From a virus: DNA of 64,000 nucleotides. The stretch spans positions 229,621 through 293,620 of the IMG/VR virus record IMGVR_UViG_3300034072_000926. One strand, 5' to 3'. The position numbers were made by a program, and so were the translations under genes. Below, in pieces: positions 1-7,754 of this stretch (positions within the stretch are counted from its first letter, which is position 1; each line of letters starts with the position of its first letter). Below the pieces are notes generated by a model. The model saw only the letters and a list, made by a program, of their open reading frames with translations, was not told the DNA's origin and searched no databases.

Positions 1-144
1 TGAAACGCTCAACGAGCACGACAAGCAACCCTTGCGATCATGTGGTCTAGCAGGGCAATATCGACGGTTAGCGGGCTTGATAGCGCAGTCATGAGAACAA
101 GAGGGAAGTTGCCTCCCCTCTTGTCCTTGTGTTGGTCGAAGCTG
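1..144. other. Window-edge stretch without a supported gene
   Basis: No convincing coding region is seen here. A hairpin with a 9-bp stem (97-105 pairing with 116-124) lies just downstream of the minus-strand VWA gene and could terminate its transcript, but no clear U-tract follows it. The left part probably belongs to the region between this gene and its neighbour outside the window. Confidence 0.4.
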
Positions 145-1434
145 TTACGCGGCGCGCTTGGCCTCGTCCTTCACATAATATGCGGTCATGCCGAAGGGAG
201 CAACGATGTTGGTGTTGCCGTGGACCACGAACAGCGTGTCGCAGTAGTCCTCTTCGCCCCACGTGCCGCAGGGATAACCGTCCGTGAACATGACGAACTT
301 CTTGGGTTCGATTGCATCGCCCAGACCCTCGACATCGCCGAAGCCATAGCCGGCCGGATCGCGCATGAACTCCCAGTTGCACTCAAACATGGTGCCACCG
401 CCACCCTTGGGATCATAGCTCATGATCTCGTCCAGGTTGTTTGCCGTGAAGACCGCCGGGTTATAGACGCGAGTGTCGAACGTCCACAGGGTCAGCTTGA
501 ACTCGTCGAACGTCTCCATGATGCCCTTAGTTTCCGAAAGGAAGTCGCGGAGCATTTCGTCGGTCATCGAACCCGAGGTGTCGATGCAGACTGCAACGTC
601 GACGGTGTCCTTGAAGTTGCTGCCGGGCAGGATGACCGTTGCGCCACCGTCCACGCCCCACGAGCGCTTGCTCGGACGGTTGAAGGTGTAGTCGTCCTTG
701 ATCGAGGACTGGATGTGCATTTCCAGAAGGGTGCGCCAGTCCATGATGGGGTTGGTGAAGTCCTCGATGAGACGCTTGACGCCCGCAGGGACCTTGCCGG
801 CGCCCACGGCCTGAGCAGCATTGATCGTCGCAGCCTTGATTTCGTTGCGGATCTTTTGCTTGTCCTCTTCGGTCAGCTGGGGAGGACCATCGGGGCCGCC
901 CTGGACAGTAACCGTAACGGTCTTGCCGCCGCTGTTGCCATCTTCGTCGCCTTCGCCGTCGCTGCCGTCCATTTCCAGATGCTCGTCCAGGGTCATCTGG
1001 AACTTGGTCTGGTTCTGTTCGAGCAGGCGATACACCTCTTCCGACGTCATTTCGTCGGTGTATTTGTCGTCATACAGGCCGCCCTGGGGCATCTTGCCCA
1101 GCTTTTCCTTGACGAGGGTGTAATTGACGATATAGTCGTTCGCCATGTTCCACAGTTTGTGTTCACGCGAGCCCTTGCGACCAAGGTGGTCGTAAACGCA
1201 GTGAAGCACTTCGTGGCCAATGAGGAACAGCAGTTCGTCGGGCGTCAGCGCCTTGATGAATTCGCGGTTGTAATAGAGCTTGCGGCCGTCGGTTGCAGCG
1301 GTCTTGCACCACTTGGTTGCATCGACGAGCTCCATGCGCGTAGCGAGGTTACCGAAGAACGGCTGGTTGAAGAGAAGACCCACACGCGCCTGCACAATGG
1401 CCTGGACGACGGGATCTGACATATTTGCTGCCAT
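145..1434 (-). CDS. VWA-domain protein with N-terminal HExxH metallopeptidase-like domain
   Basis: The 429-residue protein has an N-terminal domain carrying HEVLH (residues 74-78), the HExxH zinc signature of the DUF2201-type metallopeptidase-like domain. A C-terminal von Willebrand A-like domain follows, with a MIDAS-type DTSGS motif near residue 285. The start is placed at the ATG at 1434, which has an AAGGAAGG ribosome site 6 bases upstream; an in-frame upstream start at 1461 would lie across the promoter -10 box. The next gene upstream on the same strand encodes a MoxR-type AAA+ ATPase. MoxR/VWA pairs usually act together in metal insertion or complex remodelling, so this is probably the partner of that ATPase. 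The specific target in a phage infection is unknown. A consensus sigma70 promoter (1460-1487) drives it. Confidence 0.8.
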   Translation of the reverse strand: MAANMSDPVVQAIVQARVGLLFNQPFFGNLATRMELVDATKWCKTAATDGRKLYYNREFIKALTPDELLFLIGHEVLHCVYDHLGRKGSREHKLWNMANDYIVNYTLVKEKLGKMPQGGLYDDKYTDEMTSEEVYRLLEQNQTKFQMTLDEHLEMDGSDGEGDEDGNSGGKTVTVTVQGGPDGPPQLTEEDKQKIRNEIKAATINAAQAVGAGKVPAGVKRLIEDFTNPIMDWRTLLEMHIQSSIKDDYTFNRPSKRSWGVDGGATVILPGSNFKDTVDVAVCIDTSGSMTDEMLRDFLSETKGIMETFDEFKLTLWTFDTRVYNPAVFTANNLDEIMSYDPKGGGGTMFECNWEFMRDPAGYGFGDVEGLGDAIEPKKFVMFTDGYPCGTWGEEDYCDTLFVVHGNTNIVAPFGMTAYYVKDEAKRAA

Positions 1435-1459
1435 GGAAACCTTCCTTTCTTGTCTGCCC

Positions 1460-1487
1460 ATTATAACATGAGCAAACTCTTTGTCAA
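1460..1487 (-). promoter_or_regulatory. Consensus sigma70-like promoter for the VWA gene
   Basis: Reading the minus strand, TTGACA (1482-1487) and TATAAT (1460-1465) are both perfect consensus hexamers, separated by 16 bp. The predicted start falls about 20 bases before the ATG at 1434. This suggests host RNA polymerase transcribes the gene early in infection. Confidence 0.85.
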
Positions 1488-1498
1488 CCTATTTGGCA

Positions 1499-1533
1499 TA
1501 AAAACGGGGTGGAATGTTGCCACTCCACCCCGT
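1499..1533 (-). terminator. Intrinsic terminator after the MoxR gene
   Basis: A 10-bp GC-rich stem (1504-1513 with 1524-1533) is followed on the minus strand by a run of five T residues. It lies 28 bases past the MoxR stop and just before the promoter of the VWA gene, separating the two transcripts. Confidence 0.85.
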
Positions 1534-1560
1534 CCCGTTAGGCCACGGGAACCGTTTGGA

Positions 1561-2763
1561 TCAAGCGCCCAGGATCAGGTCCTGATACTTGTCCGAGAAG
1601 TCGTCCCAGTTCTTCATGCCCGAAGGATCGAACTGGATCTTGAAGATCGCCAGTGCGGTGCGCGCACCCATGATCACCATTTCGGACTGGAAGTTGCCCA
1701 TCATGAAGCCGAGGAAGTTATCCACGTTCGTGTTGAACTTCTTCTTGTCTTCGGCCTTGGCGCCCTTGCCGGCGTTGGTGTCGAAGCGGTCCTTCAGCTC
1801 GTAGCACAGAGCGGTCGTCAGTGCATACATCAGCGAGATGTCAGCGCCCTTCTTCAGCTCAGTGACCTTGCCTTCCAGAATGTCGCTGGCGGCGGGCAGG
1901 TTTGCCGCGTTCTTGCGGTATTCCAGGAACTTGACCGCGATACCGTCGCCGACGGCGCCGGCGATCAGTGCCATCTGGACGCTTTCCGGCAGATTCGGAT
2001 CACCGCGCAGGATATCCGAAACGCTTTCCCACGAACGAGGGGTCGGGAAGCCACGCGATGCGCTCGTCGCTTCGAACTGGAACAGTTCGTGCTTGAAGGC
2101 AGTCAGGTAGCCGACCACGGCCTGGTGGAACTGGGTGTTCAGCGCGAAGGTCTGGAAGTCTTCGAAGTCGACCCGCATTTCGATGTGCGTGAAGCGATTC
2201 AGCAGCGGGGTCGGCATCTTGAACGTGGCGCCCTTGTCGGTGTCACGGTTGCCGGCGGCCATCACGATCACGTTGGTCGGGCAGACCCATTCGCCGAGCG
2301 CGCCGTCCAGAACGATCTGGTAAGAACCAGCCTGGACCGAAGGAGCAGCGTTGGGAAGTTCGTCGAGCAGGATGATCGCACCATCATAATTGTGGCCGAA
2401 ATCGTCGGTGATGACTGCGCGACCCTTTTCGTCGCCGGCGGTGCGCTTGGGCAGCATTGCCGGGATCGCCCATTCCACATATGCACGACCTTCGTCGTTC
2501 TTGAAGGGAACCGGGATGCCGCGAAGGTCAGTGGGTTCCATCTGCGTCAGTCGAATGTCGATGAGCTTGTAGTTCAGCTCGTCGGCGACCTGTTCGACGA
2601 CCGAGGACTTTGCGATGCCGGGAGCGCCCCAGATGAACAGACCACGGCGCTTCTTGCCGATTTCTGCGTTCTTGAGGTTCACTTCCACCATGTGCTTGAT
2701 TGCAATGGCAGCTTCCGACGGCTTCACCGTCAGCGTGTCGATACGATTTGCCTTCTTGGACAT
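1561..2763 (-). CDS. MoxR-type AAA+ ATPase
   Basis: This 400-residue protein has a Walker A motif GAPGIAKS (46-53) and a Walker B segment IILLDELPN (about 130-138), as in the MoxR branch of AAA+ ATPases. The text between them (ADELNYKLIDIRL, then TDLRGIP) is typical of MoxR-like proteins. Such ATPases work with VWA-domain partners to remodel protein complexes or insert cofactors. The adjacent VWA protein at 145-1434 fits that pairing, although each gene has its own promoter and a terminator lies between them. Its substrate is unknown. The ATG at 2763 is preceded by a TAAGGAG ribosome site. Confidence 0.85.
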   Translation of the reverse strand: MSKKANRIDTLTVKPSEAAIAIKHMVEVNLKNAEIGKKRRGLFIWGAPGIAKSSVVEQVADELNYKLIDIRLTQMEPTDLRGIPVPFKNDEGRAYVEWAIPAMLPKRTAGDEKGRAVITDDFGHNYDGAIILLDELPNAAPSVQAGSYQIVLDGALGEWVCPTNVIVMAAGNRDTDKGATFKMPTPLLNRFTHIEMRVDFEDFQTFALNTQFHQAVVGYLTAFKHELFQFEATSASRGFPTPRSWESVSDILRGDPNLPESVQMALIAGAVGDGIAVKFLEYRKNAANLPAASDILEGKVTELKKGADISLMYALTTALCYELKDRFDTNAGKGAKAEDKKKFNTNVDNFLGFMMGNFQSEMVIMGARTALAIFKIQFDPSGMKNWDDFSDKYQDLILGA

Positions 2764-2809
2764 TTGAACTCCTTATAGTGGCCTAACGGTTACTAACAAC
2801 CTATCTGCA

Positions 2810-2837
2810 CCTATAACACCTAAAAGCGGCATGTCAA
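2810..2837 (-). promoter_or_regulatory. Sigma70-like promoter for the MoxR gene
   Basis: On the minus strand TTGACA (2832-2837) is followed after 16 bp by TATAGG (2810-2815). The spacing matches the VWA promoter. The rest of the 2764-2948 gap holds an imperfect GC-rich hairpin near 2870-2905 that may end the transcript of the gene stopping at 2949; no coding region is seen in it. Confidence 0.75.
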
Positions 2838-2948
2838 CCAACTTTTTAATGTTTTCGGTGAAGGAGTTTGTTTGTCCCCGCCGCTGTTTGCTGGTTAGCG
2901 GGACATTATAAGAAATGCAATATAGAAAATGACTACGTGGTGATTTTT

Positions 2949-3344
2949 CTAGCTAACAAAGGCTTGGATAAGGGTATCCAGATCTCCGACCAGTTTTGCC
3001 TTCATGGCTAGATCGGGTTCAAATAGCTGAATCGTGATGGGAAGATAGTTCGTTGTATACCAAGGCATGCGACACATTCGATCTAGGTACAATATATGAC
3101 GGCTCGAGAAAATCTGCTGATCAGGGAATACCACTTCAAATTTCTTGAAGTAGCTAGACATGATCGCTAGACCACCCTGGCTCAATTGCAAGCCATGCTT
3201 GTTATCATTCCCTCCACGGAAATTCACAAACATCATGCGAATGATCTCTTCGTCAGACATGCCAGGTAGCTGCGAAGCCGCGGCGACAGGTTTATCCTCC
3301 ATCGCTTTGCGGATCGCAGCTACTATGACGTAATGGACGCTCAC
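2949..3344 (-). CDS. Conserved phage hypothetical protein
   Basis: I do not recognise a function for this 131-residue protein. Its segment FVNFRGGNDNKHGLQLSQ followed by a GL-x-IM helix resembles uncharacterised proteins I associate with T4-like phages. It has no signal peptide or membrane segment. The start overlaps the upstream gene's stop by 4 bases (ATGA), suggesting translational coupling. Confidence 0.65.
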   Translation of the reverse strand: MSVHYVIVAAIRKAMEDKPVAAASQLPGMSDEEIIRMMFVNFRGGNDNKHGLQLSQGGLAIMSSYFKKFEVVFPDQQIFSSRHILYLDRMCRMPWYTTNYLPITIQLFEPDLAMKAKLVGDLDTLIQAFVS

Positions 3345-3628
3345 TCTGAGATTGGCTTACCGCCAGTTAGTTCATAGACCTTGAACTTGTCGGTCTTGAA
3401 CAACTTGTTGAGCTTTTCCGCTAGGTTGAAAGCATGTCCAGGATTGCTGAACGACACTTTCTTATACTTAGGGCCTGGATAATTGATCAAACTGTTGATC
3501 GATCTTAGATTAATTGGCTTTCCATCATAGAAAACAGCGTAGATCGCTTCGGCCTCAAGAACTTGTTCAGCCTTGTAGGTCTTGGGATCCGTGTAGTCCA
3601 GAAGGATTTTCGGCTTAGGACGAGACAT
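3341..3628 (-). CDS. Conserved phage hypothetical protein
   Basis: A 95-residue basic protein that starts MSRPKP and contains YPGPKYKKVSFSNPGHAFN. This looks like a family of small hypotheticals in T4-like phages, with no assigned role. I chose the ATG at 3628 over a longer start at 3652 because a GAGAGG ribosome site lies 7 bases upstream. A late-promoter-like ATAAATAT box (3655-3662) lies 27 bases further up. It is coupled to the following gene by a 4-base overlap. Confidence 0.7.
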   Translation of the reverse strand: MSRPKPKILLDYTDPKTYKAEQVLEAEAIYAVFYDGKPINLRSINSLINYPGPKYKKVSFSNPGHAFNLAEKLNKLFKTDKFKVYELTGGKPISE

Positions 3629-3654
3629 TTGCGACCTCTCTATTAAACACAAAG

Positions 3655-3662
3655 ATATTTAT
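3655..3662 (-). promoter_or_regulatory. T4-type late promoter-like box
   Basis: The minus strand reads ATAAATAT, 27 bases before the ATG at 3628. It fits the recurring NTAAATAN pattern of this window. Confidence 0.5.
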
Positions 3663-3665
3663 CCA

Positions 3666-3693
3666 TTGACATTTGGAACAGGGCTGTTAGAAC
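3666..3693 (+). promoter_or_regulatory. Promoter predicted to give a leaderless coaE mRNA
   Basis: TTGACA (3666-3671), a 16-bp spacer and TAGAAC (3688-3693) are followed by exactly 6 bases and then the coaE ATG at 3700. Transcription would begin at or next to the start codon, and no purine-rich ribosome site precedes the ATG. The same geometry recurs at 47558, 56410 and 56708. Confidence 0.6.
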
Positions 3694-3699
3694 ACGGGT

Positions 3700-4281
3700 A
3701 TGACTCAATATAAACGAATCGTAGGTCTTTCAGGAGGCATGGGTGCAGGCAAGTCCACACTCGTTGCTGTTATTCTGGAAAATGGCATTCCTGTTTGGGA
3801 TGCAGACAAGGCTGTTCATGCTCTCTATGAGACTGAGGGCTTTGTCGATGAAATCTCAAGCAAATTGGGAATCAGGACGCGAGCAGAGGCTGCTGCCCTA
3901 ATCGTTCAGGACCCAAGTGTTCTTCCTATACTGGAAAAGCTTGCCGAGGAATGGCTCGAAGCTGACTTCCAAGTGTTCATGAGCAAGCATGAGTCGGCAA
4001 AGTTCGTGATCATGGACGTTCCACTGCTTTATGAGCAGGGATGGGACGAACTCTGTGATTCGGTGATTATTGTCCAATGTCCCAGGGCTATCCGCGAAGA
4101 GCGCGTGATGAAACGGCCTGGTATGACTCCTGAGAAGATGAAGCTTCTCATGGACAAGCAACTTAGCGATGAAGAACGTCTAGACCGGGGTAACTTCATC
4201 GTCTACACTGACAGCGATATTGAGGATAGTCGTCACATTATGACAGGCATCCTCACACACCTTCAGGAGTTTTACGCATGA
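3700..4281 (+). CDS. coaE: Dephospho-CoA kinase
   Basis: The 193-residue protein has a P-loop GGMGAGKS (12-19), the early VWDADK motif around residue 34, and the DVPLLYE and QLSDEERLDRG segments expected of dephospho-CoA kinase. The enzyme phosphorylates the 3' hydroxyl of dephospho-CoA with ATP, the last step of coenzyme A synthesis, in the cytoplasm. Length is close to bacterial CoaE (about 200). It overlaps the following coaD by 4 bases (ATGA), so the two are surely co-translated. An unrelated P-loop nucleotide kinase is the main alternative, but the adjacent coaD makes CoaE much more likely. Confidence 0.85.
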   Translation: MTQYKRIVGLSGGMGAGKSTLVAVILENGIPVWDADKAVHALYETEGFVDEISSKLGIRTRAEAAALIVQDPSVLPILEKLAEEWLEADFQVFMSKHESAKFVIMDVPLLYEQGWDELCDSVIIVQCPRAIREERVMKRPGMTPEKMKLLMDKQLSDEERLDRGNFIVYTDSDIEDSRHIMTGILTHLQEFYA

Positions 4282-4826
4282 CCGCAGTTGGTCTTTATGC
4301 TGGTTCATTCGACCCTCTAACCCGTGGTCATCTGGACATCATATGCAAGGCTGTTCAGACCTTCGAGACAACCTACGTGGCTTGTGCGAGGAATGCAGCG
4401 AAGAAGGGACTCTTCGCGATTGCAGATCGTCTGGATCTGATTCAGAGCTCCTGTGAGGAATGGGAGAATCCCATCCTCAAACAAGCAATCTCGCAAGGTC
4501 GTTTGCAGTTTGGTTCCTATGAGGGAATCAGCATCATCAAGTATGCAAACCAAATTGGCGCAACCCACATTGTTCGTGGTCTTCGACAGGCCGGCGATTT
4601 CAATGATGAGTTCGCGTTGACTGGTATTGCGGGTCAACTGGACAGCAATGTGATCTTCACACATTTCATCGGCAAGGAGAAATACCTGCATGTCTCGAGT
4701 TCAACGGCTCGGGAACTCGCGAGTTTGAATGAAGATGTCAGCTGGCTTGTCACTCCTAGTGTCGAGCACGCCTTGAAGGTGGTATTCAGCGGAGGGCAAC
4801 TAGCCGCTCACCCCTACAAGCCGTAA
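4278..4826 (+). CDS. coaD: Phosphopantetheine adenylyltransferase
   Basis: This 182-residue protein shows the nucleotidyltransferase signature AGSFDPLTRGH (T15 and H18 correspond to the catalytic TxGH), then the conserved IVRGLR (98-103) and the VSSS phosphate-binding turn (139-142). These are hallmarks of CoaD, which transfers AMP to 4'-phosphopantetheine to give dephospho-CoA. That product is the substrate of the kinase encoded immediately upstream. The protein is slightly longer than host CoaD (about 160), with extra residues at the C-terminus. It is translated from an ATG overlapping the coaE stop. Confidence 0.9.
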   Translation: MTAVGLYAGSFDPLTRGHLDIICKAVQTFETTYVACARNAAKKGLFAIADRLDLIQSSCEEWENPILKQAISQGRLQFGSYEGISIIKYANQIGATHIVRGLRQAGDFNDEFALTGIAGQLDSNVIFTHFIGKEKYLHVSSSTARELASLNEDVSWLVTPSVEHALKVVFSGGQLAAHPYKP

Positions 4827-4830
4827 ATAT
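4823..4830 (+). promoter_or_regulatory. T4-type late promoter-like box
   Basis: GTAAATAT overlaps the coaD stop codon and lies 35 bases before the small membrane gene at 4865. Confidence 0.45.
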
Positions 4831-4864
4831 TAGATCGAGAAACAATCTCGACTAGGAGAATAAT

Positions 4865-5077
4865 ATGGATGCCGGTTTTCTATTGATGTTTGTCATGTGG
4901 CTGTTCCTGATGTTTGCAATTCCAGGAGCCATTTTTGCCATCTACAAAGAAACACAGGAGAGAACGATTTGTTCTCCCCTGATCGTCTCACTTCTCGTCA
5001 TCACAGTTTGTATGGCCTACGCTTTCTACATATTCACGCAGGTCTGCTTCCCAGTTGTTCGCGCGCTCTTCCTGTAA
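4865..5077 (+). CDS. Small two-helix membrane protein
   Basis: The 70-residue product is almost entirely hydrophobic, with two predicted membrane segments (about 3-28 and 39-62) joined by a short loop containing KETQERT. A clear TAGGAG ribosome site precedes the ATG. It could be a holin-like or superinfection-related protein, but nothing specific identifies it. Its last 90 bases overlap, in antisense, the 3' end of the convergent gene at 4988-5275. Confidence 0.6.
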   Translation: MDAGFLLMFVMWLFLMFAIPGAIFAIYKETQERTICSPLIVSLLVITVCMAYAFYIFTQVCFPVVRALFL

Positions 5078-5275
5078 GGTAGCGTGACCGAACCACTTAC
5101 GGGGATTGCCACAACAGTGGCTTGAACAAGGATGAGGGGTGGTTGCGCTTTTGCGGAGCCACTTTTCACGCTTTTCAGGATCGTGAGAACCCCACCATCC
5201 TACCTTGCTGGCACGAACTTTCGCACGAGCGATTGCACGCTCTCGTTGAGCACGCCTCCAAGACCTATCTCGCAT
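4988..5275 (-). CDS. Conserved small basic protein with Cys/His cluster
   Basis: The 95-residue protein has an Arg-rich N-terminus (MRDRSWRRAQRER) and a central segment HPCSSHCCGNPRKWFG, a Cys/His arrangement that could bind zinc. The pattern resembles a widespread uncharacterised family found in phages and bacteria. I chose the ATG at 5275 because GGAGG lies 5 bases upstream; a GTG at 5287 would overlap that site. The gene is convergent with, and overlaps, the membrane-protein gene at 4865-5077. Confidence 0.75.
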   Translation of the reverse strand: MRDRSWRRAQRERAIARAKVRASKVGWWGSHDPEKREKWLRKSATTPHPCSSHCCGNPRKWFGHATLQEERANNWEADLREYVESVGHTNCDDEK

Positions 5276-5359
5276 GTTAACCTCCACACGCCTAGGCCCC
5301 AGCTTGATTGCCGGGGTCAGGGTGTGAGCGGAGGTCCTGAAGTGTAAAAATCCATACCG

Positions 5360-6232
5360 TTACTTACTTGGAACTTCGATTTGTGTCAAGGTAAAGGGCG
5401 GATTCTCACGTGGATAGCCCCGTGCATTGTTGGCATAGATAACACCATCAATCTCAGTCATCTTCCTCGTGTGAGTGTGGCCATAGACCCAATAACGGAT
5501 CTTCTTGTTCACATCTGCTTCCAAGCAATTTTTCAAGCTCGTGTTCACATAGCTTGGAGTGAGCGTATTCCAGAACACATCGCCAGCTTTCCACTGCATA
5601 ATGTCTGCCCTTGGGCTCATATGTGTGGTCATGACAATTGACGCAACATCGTCATCATTCTGAACATCACGGACATTCTCAGCCAGCTGAACACTCTGTT
5701 CCATAGCCATACGAAGAGGACTGCTACCATCGAAATCGGGATAGCGAGAATCGTTGGAATATGAAGCCCATGCGCGTTGTGCCGTGAAGCTTGTAATGCC
5801 TTGATTAGCATAAGCCTCAAAGTCATACCAGCCGGTAGCACCGAAGAATGCCACTCCATCTAGCACGAACGTATCAGTACCATCGAGGTAGTGGACATTC
5901 GGGAAGGCTTTGAGCTCCTCCTTGAAGAACTCCATGCCGTTCCGAACTGTCATGTCTTCGCCATAATGCTCATGGTTGCCATCAACGACAATCACGTGTT
6001 CATATTCCTCTGCCGCAGCACCTACGACTTCCTTAGAAGTGAATAGGCTATTCGCAGTATCACCAGCAATGATCAGAACACGGCTTTCCGGGTTCTTGTA
6101 ATAACGCCAGTCGATATGGAGGAACTGTGACTTATATGGTTCACCTGTCCACATGCGACGATCGGGATCATGGAGAATAGTCTCACCCATCCACTGATCA
6201 ACATGGAGGTCAGAACAGAAATCAATCTTCAC
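5360..6232 (-). CDS. Calcineurin-like metallophosphoesterase
   Basis: The 290-residue protein shows the metallophosphoesterase metal-binding series in order: DLH (D8, H10), GDTAN (D58), GNHE (85-88), a histidine in TTHMSP, and GHTH near residues 250-255. These coordinate two metal ions for hydrolysis of phosphomonoesters or diesters. The substrate cannot be told; nucleic acid ends, cyclic nucleotides and protein phosphates are all possible. It overlaps the upstream gene by 4 bases (ATGA). Confidence 0.88.
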   Translation of the reverse strand: MKIDFCSDLHVDQWMGETILHDPDRRMWTGEPYKSQFLHIDWRYYKNPESRVLIIAGDTANSLFTSKEVVGAAAEEYEHVIVVDGNHEHYGEDMTVRNGMEFFKEELKAFPNVHYLDGTDTFVLDGVAFFGATGWYDFEAYANQGITSFTAQRAWASYSNDSRYPDFDGSSPLRMAMEQSVQLAENVRDVQNDDDVASIVMTTHMSPRADIMQWKAGDVFWNTLTPSYVNTSLKNCLEADVNKKIRYWVYGHTHTRKMTEIDGVIYANNARGYPRENPPFTLTQIEVPSK

Positions 6233-6444
6233 TTGAATGATCCTCCAGTCACGACAATCTCTTGAACGCCTGCGTTGGCAAGTTCTTCGATTTTCTTCAA
6301 CAGCTCATTCTCCCTCAGGAGCAAAAGAGCCATGCTGTTCGCGAGATCCTGAGCATCATCCATCGACATATTGAATGTCCGAGTCTGACTCCGGGATTGT
6401 TGACGAACGCGGTCAATATACCGCTTGATTACTTCTTGGCTCAC
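6229..6444 (-). CDS. Small hypothetical protein
   Basis: A 71-residue, mostly helical protein with a predicted coiled-coil-prone stretch (about residues 28-56) and a glycine-rich end. No known family is recognised. It overlaps genes at both ends by 4 bases and is part of an operon with the metallophosphoesterase. Confidence 0.6.
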   Translation of the reverse strand: MSQEVIKRYIDRVRQQSRSQTRTFNMSMDDAQDLANSMALLLLRENELLKKIEELANAGVQEIVVTGGSFK

Positions 6445-6908
6445 TTATTCTGACTCGACTGGATGTTCTCTTGTGTGGTCAGCATTGTGACGTGGTTGCT
6501 CAGCTCTAGCTTGGACTTGAACGGACCAACGCTTTCGTAGTCCTCAGTAGTCTTCTGTTTGGGACAGCAAACAAGTGTCCAACCCTTGGGGAATTTGAGA
6601 CCCCAATAGCCTGCACAGAACACAACCTTACCGCCAATGGTATAGAGAGGTGGCTTCTCGCTCTTAATCACGATATGCTCGTGGCGAACCGCATAGCCTG
6701 CAATGTGACTATGCTCAGTGTCTTCAGCCCGCTCTTCAATCTTGAGTTTGCCGAACTTCTTTTCAACCGCATCGTAGCTTTCGAACTCGATACGGCTTTG
6801 AGGGCTCATAAAGAGATATCCCTCGTCGGTCTTGAACAAAAGACCAGATGTGCCTGAACTTGCACGGATGAGCCAGCTATTGCTGGTTAGTTGGAGCATT
6901 TTGCTCAT
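6441..6908 (-). CDS. Hypothetical protein
   Basis: The 155-residue product begins with SNSWLIRASSGTSGLLFKTDEG, a beta-rich segment, and has no membrane segment. I do not recognise a function; similar 'SN-x-W-x-I' proteins exist in T4-like phages as hypotheticals. A GGAGG ribosome site precedes the ATG. It heads a three-gene overlapping operon. Confidence 0.65.
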   Translation of the reverse strand: MSKMLQLTSNSWLIRASSGTSGLLFKTDEGYLFMSPQSRIEFESYDAVEKKFGKLKIEERAEDTEHSHIAGYAVRHEHIVIKSEKPPLYTIGGKVVFCAGYWGLKFPKGWTLVCCPKQKTTEDYESVGPFKSKLELSNHVTMLTTQENIQSSQNK

Positions 6909-6965
6909 TGCGACCTCCGGTTAATAGAACTACCGTAGCAGACCTATTAGCCAGAGTGCAATAAA

Positions 6966-7325
6966 TCAGTCAGCTTTATCAGTAGTGTCTGAGGTTCCCG
7001 CAGAAGCACTCTCAGGGCGGTCGATGCCCATAGCCTCATACGCAGCATGGAAGAACGGTCTCGTTCTGTCGCGTTCTTCTCCGACGCTTAAGATACCCTT
7101 AACAGCGAGGACACCTTGTATGAAACCAATCCAACGCGAAGTCTTGTCCGTTGGCCAAACATCCACCATCTTTGTTGCTTGATTCAACATCCAGTAGAGG
7201 TTCGCAACATCAGTCTCTTTGACGACTTCAACGATGAGTTGCTGTCTGGTATAGTTGTTCATCAGCATCTCCCCCAGACCGTTGAGGGTCTGAAGGAGTG
7301 CGGCGCGAAGCGGGGCGTCGTTCAT
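6966..7325 (-). CDS. Hypothetical protein
   Basis: A 119-residue acidic protein with the segment SRWIGFIQGVL followed by EERDRTRPFFH, which looks like a family of small T4-like phage hypotheticals. The C-terminal 15 residues are low-complexity (Ser/Thr/Asp/Ala). It is coupled to the upstream gene by a 4-base overlap. Confidence 0.65.
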   Translation of the reverse strand: MNDAPLRAALLQTLNGLGEMLMNNYTRQQLIVEVVKETDVANLYWMLNQATKMVDVWPTDKTSRWIGFIQGVLAVKGILSVGEERDRTRPFFHAAYEAMGIDRPESASAGTSDTTDKAD

Positions 7326-7753
7326 TCGGCAGATTCTTCGACTACCGGACGGTAATAGTCCGAAGATGCGCGACCATCTAGACGATGATCGTCATTCTTG
7401 TCATTGGCCCAGGCCGACACGATATAACCCTCACGAGCAAGAACATACGAATAGTCGTATTTCTCGTCCAGGTTATGGATACGGATCAGCATCTTCTGGA
7501 TGCGGTTCATGGATTCGCCGAACTCGTTGAGGACTTCATAATACTCAACAAGAGTGTTGGCAGAGTGGAAGATTTCCTCGCGGGTCGGCAGAGGAATGAT
7601 CCCACGCTTGTCTTCAATCAACTGTTCGGCGGCGTGATAAGTCACATCCACATCAGTGATCTGTCCGAGGAACTCCATGCACATTTGGCCAGTGTTCTCA
7701 GGGAAGTAAATCTTGTGGTGGTAGCGACGAAGATTAGGGCGCTGGCGCGACAT
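7322..7753 (-). CDS. Hypothetical protein
   Basis: With the start at 7753 the product is 143 residues. This start is preferred over 7843 because AAGGAG lies upstream and the longer version would run deep into the CYTH gene. It begins MSRQRPNLRRYHHK and is mainly helical. No function is recognised. The start overlaps the stop of the CYTH gene. Confidence 0.6.
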   Translation of the reverse strand: MSRQRPNLRRYHHKIYFPENTGQMCMEFLGQITDVDVTYHAAEQLIEDKRGIIPLPTREEIFHSANTLVEYYEVLNEFGESMNRIQKMLIRIHNLDEKYDYSYVLAREGYIVSAWANDKNDDHRLDGRASSDYYRPVVEESAE

Positions 7754-7754
7754 T

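Noticed and set aside
40-2778. Plus-strand frames opposite the VWA and MoxR genes (459 and 442 codons)
   Set aside because: Both are antisense shadows; the minus-strand genes have promoters, ribosome sites and family motifs.
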